The position numbers and the translations under genes are program-made. A stretch of 64,000 bases of DNA from Syntrophomonadaceae bacterium (GTDB lineage: Bacteria; Bacillota; DSM-12270; Thermacetogeniales; Thermacetogeniaceae), in NCBI GenBank assembly GCA_012840385.1, contig DULK01000093.1, forward strand, positions 124,001 to 188,000. The letters are read 5' to 3'. Under the pieces are notes generated by a model. That model saw nothing but the letters and a program-made list of their open reading frames with translations. It ran no database searches and was not told the origin of the DNA. Positions 50,251-59,132 of the stretch are shown one piece after another. Numbering within the stretch: the first letter of the stretch is position 1; each line of letters opens with the position of its first letter.

Positions 50251-50897
50251 CCCGCTGACGAGTAAGCGATTATCTGCGCCTTCTCACTGTACAGGAAGTC
50301 GTCCGGAGTTATCCAGAAAGATTTAAAGGGTTCCAGGTTGATGCCCTGTTTCAGATATGCGTACCAGATCAGTTTTGAACAGTACCAGAGGCCGTTGTCA
50401 TTTTTTGGTGTGAGGATGAAGAAAGGGGTTCCTAACTGGCTTTTGGCGTAGTTAACCGCCGCCATTTTTTGCCGGGGGGTTGCTTTTACCCGGAGAATGG
50501 CCGCCCAGGTATACCTGTGGTAGGTTTCCGCCTCTGTTAAGTAAACCCCCGTGCTGATGTACATCTCAATTACCTGATTGTTCCCGATAAAAAGTCCGGC
50601 ATGAGTGTATTTCCCGTATGAACCGCCTTTATTTCCTCCCAAAAGTATGTCTCCGGGTTGGAGGAGTGAGAGATCAAGCCGGTTTGGTGTTTTCCCGAAG
50701 CTTCCGGTCCCGATATTCCCTTTCCCGATTGAGCTCAGGAGTACAACCCAGAGGGGGGGACGCCTGGATGCGTCAAGGAATCGTTTTTCCAGTTGCTGTG
50801 CAAGCTTTAAAGGTGTAAGGATTATTACCGCGATGATTATCAGTTTTATCAAGAAGCGTCGCAAAATATTTCGCCCCTGTCGTTGGTTTAAGCTCAT
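50247..50897 (-). CDS. Membrane-anchored permuted papain-fold (YiiX/NlpC-P60-like) protein
   Basis: 216 residues from ATG 50897. One N-terminal helix (FLIKLIIIAVIILTPLKLA) anchors it. The soluble domain has SLLQPGDILLGGNKGGSYGK, then YTHAGLFIGNNQVIEMYIS with the catalytic His, and LWYCSKLIWYAYLKQGI with the catalytic Cys; this His-before-Cys order defines the permuted papain group (YiiX, DUF830). Such proteins are thought to be amidases, peptidases or acyltransferases acting on cell-wall or lipid-linked substrates. The domain would lie outside the cell. Confidence 0.85.
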   Translation of the reverse strand: MSLNQRQGRNILRRFLIKLIIIAVIILTPLKLAQQLEKRFLDASRRPPLWVVLLSSIGKGNIGTGSFGKTPNRLDLSLLQPGDILLGGNKGGSYGKYTHAGLFIGNNQVIEMYISTGVYLTEAETYHRYTWAAILRVKATPRQKMAAVNYAKSQLGTPFFILTPKNDNGLWYCSKLIWYAYLKQGINLEPFKSFWITPDDFLYSEKAQIIAYSSAG

Positions 50898-50982
50898 TAT
50901 TAATATACCAAATCCCTTAAAGTATCTGCCATATGAGCGGCATAAGCGCCAGTATAGAGAAAATTTTCTGGTATGTTCCCAT

Positions 50983-51008
50983 AAAGGAGCCGAGAGGCTC
51001 CTTTTTTA
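50983..51008 (+). terminator. Hairpin with T run upstream of the peptide transporter
   Basis: AAAGGAGCC pairs with GGCTCCTTT around GAGA and is followed by TTT. It lies 127 bases upstream of the binding-protein start, in the leader or as terminator of an upstream transcript. Confidence 0.7.
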
Positions 51009-51048
51009 AAAAGTTTACTCAATGTCAAGCAGGAAAAATGTTTTATCT

Positions 51049-51080
51049 TGTCGAATAGCGTCGAATAGCGATGCGGTTTG
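51049..51080 (+). repeat. Tandem repeat and hairpin in the transporter leader
   Basis: GTCGAATAGC occurs twice in tandem (51049-51058 and 51059-51068), followed by TGCGGTTTGTAACCGCA, a 6-bp hairpin. They sit 60-80 bases upstream of the TTG start at 51135 and may bind a regulator. Confidence 0.45.
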
Positions 51081-51134
51081 TAACCGCAATCTCTGAGGGT
51101 ACCAAAAAAGATTGGGAAGGGAGAGGAAAGAGCT

Positions 51135-52706
51135 TTGCGAAAAGGCAAAATCTTGATCAGTTTTGTCGTGGTGCTGGCATTGTTAACTACTGCTGCTGGT
51201 TGTGGTGGTAATGCCGGCACAAGTGCAACCAGTGCAAAGGATACCCTGGTTTTTGCTCAGGGCGCGGACCCGCGCGGTCTCGACCCTGCCCTCGTTGATG
51301 ACGGTGAGTCGGCAAAGGTTATAGCCAACGTTTTTGAAACCCTTGTTAAATACAAGGAGGACAGTACAGAAATTGAACCATGTCTGGCTACTAGCTGGGA
51401 AAAGTCTGCTGATGGCAAGGAGTGGACCTTTAAACTGCGCCGGGGCGTCAAATTCCATGACGGAACGGACTTTGATGCGTATGCTGTAAAGTTCACCGTC
51501 GACCGCCAGTTGCCGCCCCAGGTCACTGCTGACATGCCTTACGCTTCCTTCACTTTTGGCCCGGTTAAGGAAGTGCAGGTGGTTGACAAGTATACGGTAA
51601 AATTTATTTTAAAGGAACCGTATGCACCATTCCTGGCTAACCTGGCAATGTCGCTTGCAGCACCGATCGTGAGCCCGGCTGCGGTGAAGAAGTATGGAGA
51701 CGACTTCACCAACAATCCTGTGGGAACCGGGCCCTACAAGTTTGTTAAGTGGGATAAGGGACAGCAGGTTGTCCTGGAAGCCAACCCGAATTATTGGGGG
51801 CCCCAACCCAAGATGAAGAAGGTTGTCTTCAAGATCGTAAAAGAGAATTCCGTCCGGGCTTCAGATCTCATCACAGGAGCGGTGGACATAATTGACGGTG
51901 TTGATCCCAACGATGTCGCCAAGCTCGAGAAGAGCAAGATGCTTGTGGCGAAGGACGCCGGAATGAACATCAATTATATGGGCTTTATCTGCGATCGGCC
52001 GCCTTTCAATAACGTCAAGCTACGCCAGGCGGTAAGCTACGCCATCAACAAGGAAGAGCTCGTCAAGTATCTCTACAAGGACCTGGCCCAGGTGGCGCCG
52101 AGCATGCTGCCCGACTTTATTCCGGGTTATGATCCCTCTCTCAAAGGGATTCCCTATGATCCCGAAAAGGCCAAGCAGCTTCTGAAAGAGGCGGGCTATC
52201 CCAACGGGCTCAAAGTGAAAATGATCACCTATTCCAACCCGCGTCCGTACAACCCGGTTGGCGGCGAGAAGCTTGCGGCAGCGGTACAGGCCCAGCTTGC
52301 CAAAGTGGGAATTCAGGCTGAAATCCAGAGCTACCCCTGGAAGGAATACAAGGATGCTCTATTTAAGGTTGCCGACGGTGCACAGATCTTTTTCTACGGC
52401 TGGACCGGTGATAACGGCGACCCGGACAACTTCCTGTCTCTACTGGAGACAAAGGAGATTGAAAGCAGCCTGAACTCCGCCAAGTACAGCAACCCGCAGG
52501 TTGACAAACTTCTGGTGGAAGGGCGTACGACCCTGGATATGAACCGGCGTATTGAGATTTATAAGGAGCTTCAGAAGATCGTGGAGAACGAGGCTCCGTG
52601 GGTCTTTATTTCGCACGGCAAGACCCTGGCCGCATACCGGCCCGGAGTAAAGAACTTCAAGTACCATCCCACGGGAGTCGTTCACCTCTGGAATGTTGAA
52701 AAATAG
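51135..52706 (+). CDS. Peptide ABC transporter, substrate-binding lipoprotein
   Basis: 523 residues from TTG 51135, behind GGGGAGAGG. The N-terminus (ILISFVVVLALLTTAAGCGG) is a lipoprotein signal with the lipid-accepting Cys. The mature part is a type-C binding protein of the DppA/OppA family: LVFAQGADPRGLDPALVDDG, WTFKLRRGVKFHDGTDFDA, NPVGTGPYKF, RQAVSYAINKEELV, and FFYGWTGDNGDPDNFL near the ligand site. It binds di- or oligopeptides (or nickel or haem in some relatives) outside the membrane and delivers them to the permeases encoded next. The DPDNFL segment is typical for dipeptide-binding members. Confidence 0.93.
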   Translation: MRKGKILISFVVVLALLTTAAGCGGNAGTSATSAKDTLVFAQGADPRGLDPALVDDGESAKVIANVFETLVKYKEDSTEIEPCLATSWEKSADGKEWTFKLRRGVKFHDGTDFDAYAVKFTVDRQLPPQVTADMPYASFTFGPVKEVQVVDKYTVKFILKEPYAPFLANLAMSLAAPIVSPAAVKKYGDDFTNNPVGTGPYKFVKWDKGQQVVLEANPNYWGPQPKMKKVVFKIVKENSVRASDLITGAVDIIDGVDPNDVAKLEKSKMLVAKDAGMNINYMGFICDRPPFNNVKLRQAVSYAINKEELVKYLYKDLAQVAPSMLPDFIPGYDPSLKGIPYDPEKAKQLLKEAGYPNGLKVKMITYSNPRPYNPVGGEKLAAAVQAQLAKVGIQAEIQSYPWKEYKDALFKVADGAQIFFYGWTGDNGDPDNFLSLLETKEIESSLNSAKYSNPQVDKLLVEGRTTLDMNRRIEIYKELQKIVENEAPWVFISHGKTLAAYRPGVKNFKYHPTGVVHLWNVEK

Positions 52707-52761
52707 TATACTCAATTAGTCATGATGGTATTAGCTGATGAATTTAAATAAATTTAAATAT

Positions 52762-52792
52762 TAGGAAAGGCAGGGTACCCTGCCTTTCCTAA
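52762..52792. terminator. Perfect palindrome between binding protein and permease genes
   Basis: TAGGAAAGGCAGGG and CCCTGCCTTTCCTA are exact complements around TA. There is no T run behind it, so it is more likely a stabilising or attenuating hairpin that raises binding-protein levels over the permeases than a full terminator. Confidence 0.7.
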
Positions 52793-52832
52793 CTCTAATG
52801 TTTCAGTTTTCGGGAAACGAGAGGTGCCTTAA

Positions 52833-53837
52833 ATGGGCAGGTATATCTTGAAAAGACTCTTATTACTTATACCGGTGCTGCTCGGGGTGCTGGTGGTGGT
52901 ATTTATTGTTCTGCGCTGTTTTACTACCGATCCTGCTGCCATGATGCTGGGGCAACACGCCTCAACGCAACAGGTGGAGGCCCTGCGGGTGAAATTGGGT
53001 TTGAATAAACCATTATATGTACAGTTCGGTACTTATCTTTGGCAAATTCTGCATGGGGATTTTGGTCGCAGTTTGATGACAAAAACCCCGGTGCTGCACG
53101 AGATTGGCATCCGTTTTCCCGCCACCATTGAGCTTGCTCTATTTGCCATCACCCTGGCAACCATTTTCGGGATCGTTATGGGAGTCGTGGCGGCGGTAAA
53201 GCGGAATACCATATGGGACTACTTTACCATGGTCGGGGCTTTGCTTGGTGTTTCTATGCCTATTTACTGGTTGGGGCTGCTCCTGATCATTCTTTTTGCG
53301 GTCATGTTGGGTTGGCTGCCTGCTTCCGGTAGGATTGACATAGGCCTTGAACCTGCTCACGTAACTGGCCTCTATTTGCTCGACTCAATTATAACCAAAA
53401 ACTGGGCGTCTTTTATCTCGGCATTGAAACACATCATTCTTCCGGGAATAGCCCTTGCCTCATATTCAACGGCAATCATTGCACGGATGACGAGATCAAC
53501 CATGCTTGAGGTCCTGCCGCAGGATTACATCAGAACTGCCAGGGCAAAAGGGCTCAAAGAATCGACGGTAATTTACAAACACACCTTGCGCAATTCATTG
53601 ATTCCTGTGGTGACTGTCATCGGCTTGCAGATGGGGGCCCTGCTTGGTGGCGCTGTTCTTACCGAGACAGTTTTCTCCTGGCCGGGACTCGGCAGCAGGG
53701 TGGTTGAAGCCATACTGGCGGCTGATTACCCGATGGTGCAGGGTAGCGTCATCGTGATTGCCGTTATCTTTGTTATTGTTAACCTGATTGTGGATATAAT
53801 CTACTCATTCCTCGATCCAAGGATTCACTACTCGTAA
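52833..53837 (+). CDS. dppB: Peptide ABC transporter, permease 1 (DppB type)
   Basis: 334 residues from ATG 52833, behind GAGAGGTG. Six membrane helices are visible, starting with LLLLIPVLLGVLVVVFIVLR. The EAA loop that contacts the ATPases reads DYIRTARAKGLKESTVIYKH. PIYWLGLLLIILFAVMLGWLPASGR is the DppB-type segment (given here in part only: LPASGR), and the C-terminus ends with the ILxADYPxVQG motif, here ILAADYPMVQGSV. It forms one half of the membrane channel with DppC. Confidence 0.93.
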   Translation: MGRYILKRLLLLIPVLLGVLVVVFIVLRCFTTDPAAMMLGQHASTQQVEALRVKLGLNKPLYVQFGTYLWQILHGDFGRSLMTKTPVLHEIGIRFPATIELALFAITLATIFGIVMGVVAAVKRNTIWDYFTMVGALLGVSMPIYWLGLLLIILFAVMLGWLPASGRIDIGLEPAHVTGLYLLDSIITKNWASFISALKHIILPGIALASYSTAIIARMTRSTMLEVLPQDYIRTARAKGLKESTVIYKHTLRNSLIPVVTVIGLQMGALLGGAVLTETVFSWPGLGSRVVEAILAADYPMVQGSVIVIAVIFVIVNLIVDIIYSFLDPRIHYS

Positions 53838-53888
53838 CATCTTTTGAAAGGTTGGTAGACAAAGGTTCCCAGGAAAGGAAGAACTCAT

Positions 53889-54767
53889 GTGGCAGATACG
53901 CTGCTTGTAGAAGAAATTCCGGAGAAGCCTGTTTCCGGCTTTGTTGATTTTGCCAAAAGGTTTGTTCGTAATAGGGCGGCATTGATCGGTTTCATAATTA
54001 CGGTGGTCCTGGTCATCGTGGCCGTGTTTGCTCCTGTAATTGCGCCATATGATCCGTACGATGCCAACATGCCGATGTCCCTGACCAAGCCGACAGCACA
54101 GCATTGGCTTGGATGTGACGAGCTCGGCAGAGATATTCTATCCCGGATTATCTACGGCGCTCGCATATCTCTGCGGGTAGGTGTGGAGGCTGTGGCCCTC
54201 GCTCTCAGCGTTGGTATAGTGCTGGGAGCCCTTGCGGGGTACTTTGGGGGAAGGCTGGACCTCATCATCATGCGCTTAATGGACATCATGCTGGCATTCC
54301 CTTCGATACTGCTGGCAATAGCCTTTATGGCTGTTCTGGGGAGGGGTATTGAAAATGCCATTATTGCTATAGGCATCGTGTCGATACCTGAATATGCCAG
54401 GATCGTGCGCGGTTCTGTCCTAAGCGTAAAAGAGAATGACTACGTGACGGCGGCCCGGGCGATTGGCAACAGTGATGCGGCCATTATCTTCCGGCACATC
54501 CTGCCCAACGTAATGGCACCGATTGTGGTGCGTGCCACTTTGGGAATATCCAGTGCCATTCTTGACACCGCCGCCCTGGGCTTTCTAGGACTTGGTGTAT
54601 CCCCTCCGACTGCGGAATGGGGAACCATGCTGGGAGCGGGTAGGGGGTATGTCTGGGATGCTCCCCACCTGCTGACTTTTCCCGGATTGGCAATAACCGT
54701 AACAGTGCTGGCCTTTAACCTGATGGGTGACGGCCTGCGGGATGCACTTGATCCCCACTTACGGTAG
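53889..54767 (+). CDS. dppC: Peptide ABC transporter, permease 2 (DppC type)
   Basis: 292 residues from GTG 53889, behind AGGAAGGAAG. It has the OppC N-terminal domain (FVRNRAALIGFIITVVLVIV, then PYDPYDANM and HWLGCDELGRDILSRIIYGA) and five further helices. The EAA loop is DYVTAARAIGNSDAAIIFRH, followed by ILPNVMAPIVV. DTAALGFLGLGVSPPTAEWG is a family signature near the C-terminus. Together with DppB it builds the transmembrane pore. Spacing to dppD is 27 bases. Confidence 0.93.
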   Translation: MADTLLVEEIPEKPVSGFVDFAKRFVRNRAALIGFIITVVLVIVAVFAPVIAPYDPYDANMPMSLTKPTAQHWLGCDELGRDILSRIIYGARISLRVGVEAVALALSVGIVLGALAGYFGGRLDLIIMRLMDIMLAFPSILLAIAFMAVLGRGIENAIIAIGIVSIPEYARIVRGSVLSVKENDYVTAARAIGNSDAAIIFRHILPNVMAPIVVRATLGISSAILDTAALGFLGLGVSPPTAEWGTMLGAGRGYVWDAPHLLTFPGLAITVTVLAFNLMGDGLRDALDPHLR

Positions 54768-54794
54768 TATGTTTATCTGAAACGAGGTGTTCCT

Positions 54795-55769
54795 TTGTCA
54801 ACGGGGCAGATACTCAAAATAGAGAATTTGAAAACCTATTTTTACACCGAACTTGGTCTAATTCCCGCCCTCGATGGTGTGACCTTTGAGGTGGCTTCCG
54901 GCGAAACGGTGGCCATTGTGGGGGAATCGGGAAGCGGGAAAAGCGTTACTGCTCTTTCCATTATGCGCCTTGTTCCACCGCCTGGACGCATAGTAAACGG
55001 CCACGTCTGGTTTGATGAGAAAGATCTGCTTGCTCTCAGTGACCAGGAAATGCGCAGCATCCGCGGCAATCGCATCTCCATGATCTTTCAAGAGCCGATG
55101 ACTTCTCTCAACCCTGTTTTTAGAGTAGGAGACCAGATCGCCGAAAGCCTGATGACCCACCGCAAAATGAATAAAAAAGAGGCTATGGAAACGGCAATAG
55201 AGCTTTTAAGACTGACAGGAATACCTGTTCCGGAAAAACGGGCTTATGATTTTCCCCATCAGATGTCCGGTGGCATGCGTCAGCGGGTGATGATTGCTAT
55301 GGCCCTGGCTTGCAGGCCCGAGCTGCTAATAGCCGATGAACCAACAACCGCTTTAGATGTAACGATTCAGGCGCAGATCCTGGAGCTGATGCTGGAAATG
55401 AAGGAAAAGTTTGGCATGGCGATCATCTTGATAACTCACGACCTGGCGGTGGTGGCGGAAATGGCCGAGAGGGCGATCGTCATGTACTGCGGCCGCATTG
55501 TTGAGGATGGTAGGGTCGAAGATATATTAGGGAAGTCCTTACACCCTTACACTGAAGGACTCCTGAGGTCAATTCCCTCTTTAGAAGAAAAGCAGGAACG
55601 GCTGTATATGATCGAGGGAGTGGTGCCCAACCTGCTTAACCTGCCCCAGGGATGTTACTTCAGCCCGCGCTGTCCTTATGCCATGGATATTTGCAGGGAG
55701 AAACACCCCCCAATGATTCAGAAAGACGGTGACCGGCGGGTTTCTTGCTGGCGTTATCAGGAGGCGTGA
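54795..55769 (+). CDS. dppD: Peptide ABC transporter, ATPase 1 (DppD type)
   Basis: 324 residues from TTG 54795, behind ACGAGGTG. Walker A GESGSGKS (about 39-46), Q-loop [10 protein letters not shown], signature MSGGMRQR, Walker [14 protein letters not shown]-loop ITHDLAVV. The C-terminal oligopeptide-transporter domain holds [14 protein letters not shown], cysteines that bind a [4Fe-4S] cluster in related proteins. It hydrolyses ATP with DppF to drive uptake. The next gene begins five bases after its stop. Confidence 0.94.
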   Translation: MSTGQILKIENLKTYFYTELGLIPALDGVTFEVASGETVAIVGESGSGKSVTALSIMRLVPPPGRIVNGHVWFDEKDLLALSDQEMRSIRGNRISMIFQEPMTSLNPVFRVGDQIAESLMTHRKMNKKEAMETAIELLRLTGIPVPEKRAYDFPHQMSGGMRQRVMIAMALACRPELLIADEPTTALDVTIQAQILELMLEMKEKFGMAIILITHDLAVVAEMAERAIVMYCGRIVEDGRVEDILGKSLHPYTEGLLRSIPSLEEKQERLYMIEGVVPNLLNLPQGCYFSPRCPYAMDICREKHPPMIQKDGDRRVSCWRYQEA

Positions 55770-55773
55770 TGTG

Positions 55774-56721
55774 ATGGCGGAATCTTTGCTTGAAGTTCAC
55801 GATCTGAAAAAGCACTACAGGGTGCAGGGAAACAAAATATTAAAAGCGGTAGACGGAGTTTCTTTCCATGTCTTCCGGGGGGAGACTTTGGGGCTGGTCG
55901 GGGAGAGTGGCTGCGGGAAATCCACTACAGGTCGCCTCATCATGCGGTTGGAAGAGCCGACTGCAGGCAGCGTGATCTTTGAGAAAAAAGATCTTACGGC
56001 CCTTAGGGGGCGACGGTTGAGAAGTCTTCGCAAGGATATCCAGATTATTTTCCAGGATCCCTATTCGTCTCTTAACCCCCGTATGACCATCAGGGAGATC
56101 ATTGCCGAGCCTTTGAAGGTCCACAAACTGGCAAAGGGAAACGAGCTTGAGAAAAAGGTCAACCAACTGCTGGACTATGTCGGCCTTGCGTCCTATCAGG
56201 CTAATCGCTATCCCCATGAATTCAGCGGCGGCCAGCGCCAGCGTGTCGGTATAGCCAGGGCCCTGGCCACGCAGCCAAAGCTTATTGTCTGCGATGAGCC
56301 CGTCTCCGCCCTCGACGTTTCCATACAATCCCAGGTAATCAATTTGCTCAAGGACCTTCAGCAGGAGTTTAAACTGACATACATTTTTATTGCCCACGGT
56401 CTTAATGTTGTCAAGTACATGAGTGATCGGGTCGGTGTCATGTACCTTGGTAAACTGGTAGAACTGGCCAGCAGTGAATCTCTATACGAGCGGCCGCTCC
56501 ATCCTTACACCCAGGCCCTCCTTTCGGCAATTCCCCGGCCGGTGCCCGGTTCAAAAAAGAAACGCATTATCCTTAAAGGTGATGTGCCGAGCCCAATCGA
56601 CCCTCCCAAGGGTTGTCGCTTCTCGACCCGCTGCTTTAAAGTACAGGATATCTGCTCCAGCGAAGAACCTGTGCTGAAGGAAATTGAACCGGGCCATTTC
56701 TGTGCATGCCACTTGATATAA
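55774..56721 (+). CDS. dppF: Peptide ABC transporter, ATPase 2 (DppF type)
   Basis: 315 residues; ATG 55774 follows CAGGAGGCG, while a longer frame overlaps dppD. Walker [11 protein letters not shown]-loop [11 protein letters not shown], signature FSGGQRQR, Walker [16 protein letters not shown]-loop IAHGLNVV (Asp of the usual HDL is Gly), and the C-terminal [14 protein letters not shown]. DppD and DppF form the ATPase pair of the importer. A terminator follows, closing the operon. Confidence 0.94.
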   Translation: MAESLLEVHDLKKHYRVQGNKILKAVDGVSFHVFRGETLGLVGESGCGKSTTGRLIMRLEEPTAGSVIFEKKDLTALRGRRLRSLRKDIQIIFQDPYSSLNPRMTIREIIAEPLKVHKLAKGNELEKKVNQLLDYVGLASYQANRYPHEFSGGQRQRVGIARALATQPKLIVCDEPVSALDVSIQSQVINLLKDLQQEFKLTYIFIAHGLNVVKYMSDRVGVMYLGKLVELASSESLYERPLHPYTQALLSAIPRPVPGSKKKRIILKGDVPSPIDPPKGCRFSTRCFKVQDICSSEEPVLKEIEPGHFCACHLI

Positions 56722-56731
56722 AAGGAATAAT

Positions 56732-56777
56732 AAGGGGCCTCACCGTTGTATATGTAAAAGGGTGAGGCCCTTTTTAT
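56732..56777 (+). terminator. Terminator of the peptide transporter operon
   Basis: AAGGGGCCTCACC pairs with GGTGAGGCCCTTTTT around a 20-base AT-rich loop and ends in T residues. Confidence 0.85.
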
Positions 56778-57028
56778 TGGAGAGGGTGGGTGTCTTTGTT
56801 ATTTATGCAGTTTTCTCTGCTTCTCCAGGCAACAAGTGATGGTTAGTTTTATTGGGGTTGATCGTGATCTTGAAGCATATTATTTGTGATATACCGTCTG
56901 TAACAATCTGATAAATGCCATATAGATGGGCCTATCTTTGTTCCTGATTGTTATAATTTTTATTGTAATGGGAATATATAGTATAAGAATATCTTTTAAA
57001 GGAGAGCAGTTAATTTAATAAAAAGACC
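56778..57028. other. AT-rich spacer
   Basis: No gene. TATAAT-like and TATTGT motifs occur near 56955-56995, and GGAGAGCAG at 57001-57009 could be a ribosome site, though it is some 20 bases from the ATG at 57029. Confidence 0.35.
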
Positions 57029-57694
57029 ATGCCTATAGGGAAAAAACGGCCCAGAAAAATATACATGCCGGGTGACCTGGGGGATTCCAGGAGCAGAAGA
57101 ATGTACAGAAAACCTGGTCCTGTTATAACTTACAAGCTTACGGAGGCTTATGACAATATGAGCGAAATCATATCTTTAGGGGAGTTTTTAAAACTCCCGG
57201 TTGAACGTGCAAAAGAGGTTATGCTTGATTTAAGCAGGAGCATCAGTGATCAAAAGCTTGCAGCCGAGTGGTCAACACAGACAAACTATGTGAGAAAATT
57301 ACGGTGCATCCTGGGAATCCATAAGGATCACAGCGGTGCAGTAACATCCGTTTCCGAAATAAAGTGCGGCAAATGGCCACCTGCCCTCCGGTTGCGTTCC
57401 CGGCAAACGGCAAAAGAGTCCGAGAAAGTTGTTCCAATGCCGGTGGCTAACCTTGAACCGCCAGGGGATCTGATTGCCAGAAAAGTTAAGAGTTTTACTT
57501 TTTCCCTGGAAGGAATTTTCAGTGCGCAGGATCTGAATAAACTAATTGAGGCTGTCAAAACGCTTATGACAAGTTCCACTGAGAGCAAATATGCTTTAAG
57601 CATATCGCTGGAAGAGATCATACCCACGAAAAGTCAAAGTGTTGAATCCACTGAACAGGCCGCATCAGAACTGCGGGAAACGGAAGAACTCTAG
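57029..57694 (+). CDS. Hypothetical protein, 221 residues
   Basis: The frame starts at ATG 57029 without a close ribosome site. The first 30 residues are very basic (KKRPRKIYMPGDLGDSRSRR). A helical middle (FLKLPVERAKEVMLDLSRSI) is followed by a Pro-rich linker and a beta-alpha-beta part at about 150-200 (KVKSFTFSLEGIFSAQDLNK), which looks like a small alpha/beta fold. The tail is acidic. No family is recognised. A nucleic-acid-binding role would fit the basic start, but this is a guess. It stands alone. Confidence 0.65.
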   Translation: MPIGKKRPRKIYMPGDLGDSRSRRMYRKPGPVITYKLTEAYDNMSEIISLGEFLKLPVERAKEVMLDLSRSISDQKLAAEWSTQTNYVRKLRCILGIHKDHSGAVTSVSEIKCGKWPPALRLRSRQTAKESEKVVPMPVANLEPPGDLIARKVKSFTFSLEGIFSAQDLNKLIEAVKTLMTSSTESKYALSISLEEIIPTKSQSVESTEQAASELRETEEL

Positions 57695-57815
57695 CAAGAG
57701 ACTTATTGGCTGGCTACTACCTCCTGTAGAATTTCTCTGCAGGGGGTATATTATTGTATTCTGCTTTTAGAGGAAAGAAGGAATGTGTTAAACTTAGACC
57801 GGAGGGGGTAAACTC

Positions 57816-58571
57816 ATGGAAACCAAGACAATTGATCGCATTGTGGAGATACTCGCCGGTTCGAAGAACAACGTTGTAGTAACCGGGGCCGGTATCAGCA
57901 CCGAAGCCGGTATACCCGATTTCCGCGGGGAAAAAGGCATATACCGTACCCTTGGCGAGGATAGGGTCATGAGCATCCTCAATATCAGCTTCTTTAAAAA
58001 GAATCCTCATGCCTTCTATGAATTTTACCGCAAGTATTTCATTTTTCCCGCCGTGGAACCTGGTTTAGCGCACCGAGTTCTTGCGGATATGGAGAAGAGA
58101 GGGTACATCAAGGCCATCGTTACCCAGAACATTGACAACCTCCACCAGCGTGCCGGCAGTAAGCGGGTAATCCCCGTGCACGGTACGGCCGATCGCTATA
58201 TCTGCACCGGTGTTGGGTGTTACGCCTCCTATGACGACGAATATGTACGCCGTTCTTCTGAGGTTGTGCCTACCTGTGCCGTGTGCGGCGGTATCCTTAA
58301 ACCCGATGTGGTGTTGTTTGGAGAACCGATTCAAAATCACAGGTATGCAAGAGAAACCATACTGGGGGCAAAGGTCCTGGTGGTAATCGGTTCTTCCCTA
58401 ACCGTTTTCCCATTGGCCGGGTTTGTAGAAGAATTCAGCAGATCTGCAAAGGATCTTATCATCATTAATAAAGGAAAAACCGGAATGGATCATGCCGCAA
58501 CAATCAAGCTGGATACCGATCAAACGGGCGCAGCATTAGAGGAAATTAACAGGCGGCTGATTTCTCGTTAA
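57816..58571 (+). CDS. cobB: NAD-dependent protein deacylase, sirtuin
   Basis: 251 residues from ATG 57816, behind GGAGGGGG. GAGISTEAGIPDFRG binds NAD, TQNIDNLHQRAG holds the catalytic Asn/Asp, VIPVHG the catalytic His, and two cysteine pairs (YICTGVGC and PTCAVCGG) bind zinc. The two residues of the class III acyl pocket (Tyr/Arg) are not evident, so deacetylation is more likely than desuccinylation. Substrates commonly include acetyl-CoA synthetase. It is a single gene with about 130 bases to the next. Confidence 0.93.
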   Translation: METKTIDRIVEILAGSKNNVVVTGAGISTEAGIPDFRGEKGIYRTLGEDRVMSILNISFFKKNPHAFYEFYRKYFIFPAVEPGLAHRVLADMEKRGYIKAIVTQNIDNLHQRAGSKRVIPVHGTADRYICTGVGCYASYDDEYVRRSSEVVPTCAVCGGILKPDVVLFGEPIQNHRYARETILGAKVLVVIGSSLTVFPLAGFVEEFSRSAKDLIIINKGKTGMDHAATIKLDTDQTGAALEEINRRLISR

Positions 58572-58701
58572 AACAGTCTCTTTTCCAAAATGGGTATTAG
58601 TAATAAGCAGGAAGATGTTTAATAGTCGTATAAATAGCTGTGTTGTTCTTCGTTAAGTTGGTGTAAAACATGAGCAAAATATTAAAGGCAGGAGGAATCA
58701 T

Positions 58702-59115
58702 ATGAGGTGGCATACGGAATATCACTGGTTTCACACAAAAAATAAAAGGGAGTTCATAAACATCACCGGCCTGGTCGATAAAGCAGTCGAAACGGCAGGG
58801 ATCAAAGAGGGTATGGTTCTGGTAAGCGCAATGCATATAACCTCGGGTGTTTTCATCAACGACGAGGAGAATGGCCTCAAAGCCGACCTGATGGAGTGGG
58901 CTGAAAAGCTGGCGCCTTATAAGGATGATTACAGACACCACAGAACAGGAGAAACAAACGGCGATGCTCACTTGAAGAGCATACTTTTTCACCATCAGGT
59001 GGTGGTTCCTGTCACAGGCGGCAAGCTCGATCTTGGGCCCTGGCAGCAGATATTTTACGCCGAGTTTGATGGGCAAAGGCGAAAGAGGCTACTCATAAAA
59101 GTTTTCGGCGAGTAG
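58702..59115 (+). CDS. YjbQ/UPF0047-family protein
   Basis: 137 residues from ATG 58702, behind GCAGGAGGAA. The family pattern is complete: [40 protein letters not shown] (His), [20 protein letters not shown] (His and Asn around a metal site) and [18 protein letters not shown]. YjbQ proteins can show thiamine phosphate synthase activity in vitro; their true role is unsettled. The DUF89 gene follows 17 bases later, so they are likely co-transcribed. Confidence 0.92.
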   Translation: MRWHTEYHWFHTKNKREFINITGLVDKAVETAGIKEGMVLVSAMHITSGVFINDEENGLKADLMEWAEKLAPYKDDYRHHRTGETNGDAHLKSILFHHQVVVPVTGGKLDLGPWQQIFYAEFDGQRRKRLLIKVFGE

Positions 59116-59132
59116 ATGAAGGGGAGTTATTA

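Noticed and set aside
55840-56397. 185-codon minus-strand frame
   Set aside because: Antisense to dppF with no ribosome site.
58597-59076. 159-codon minus-strand frame with hydrophobic stretches
   Set aside because: Antisense to the clearly recognised YjbQ gene.
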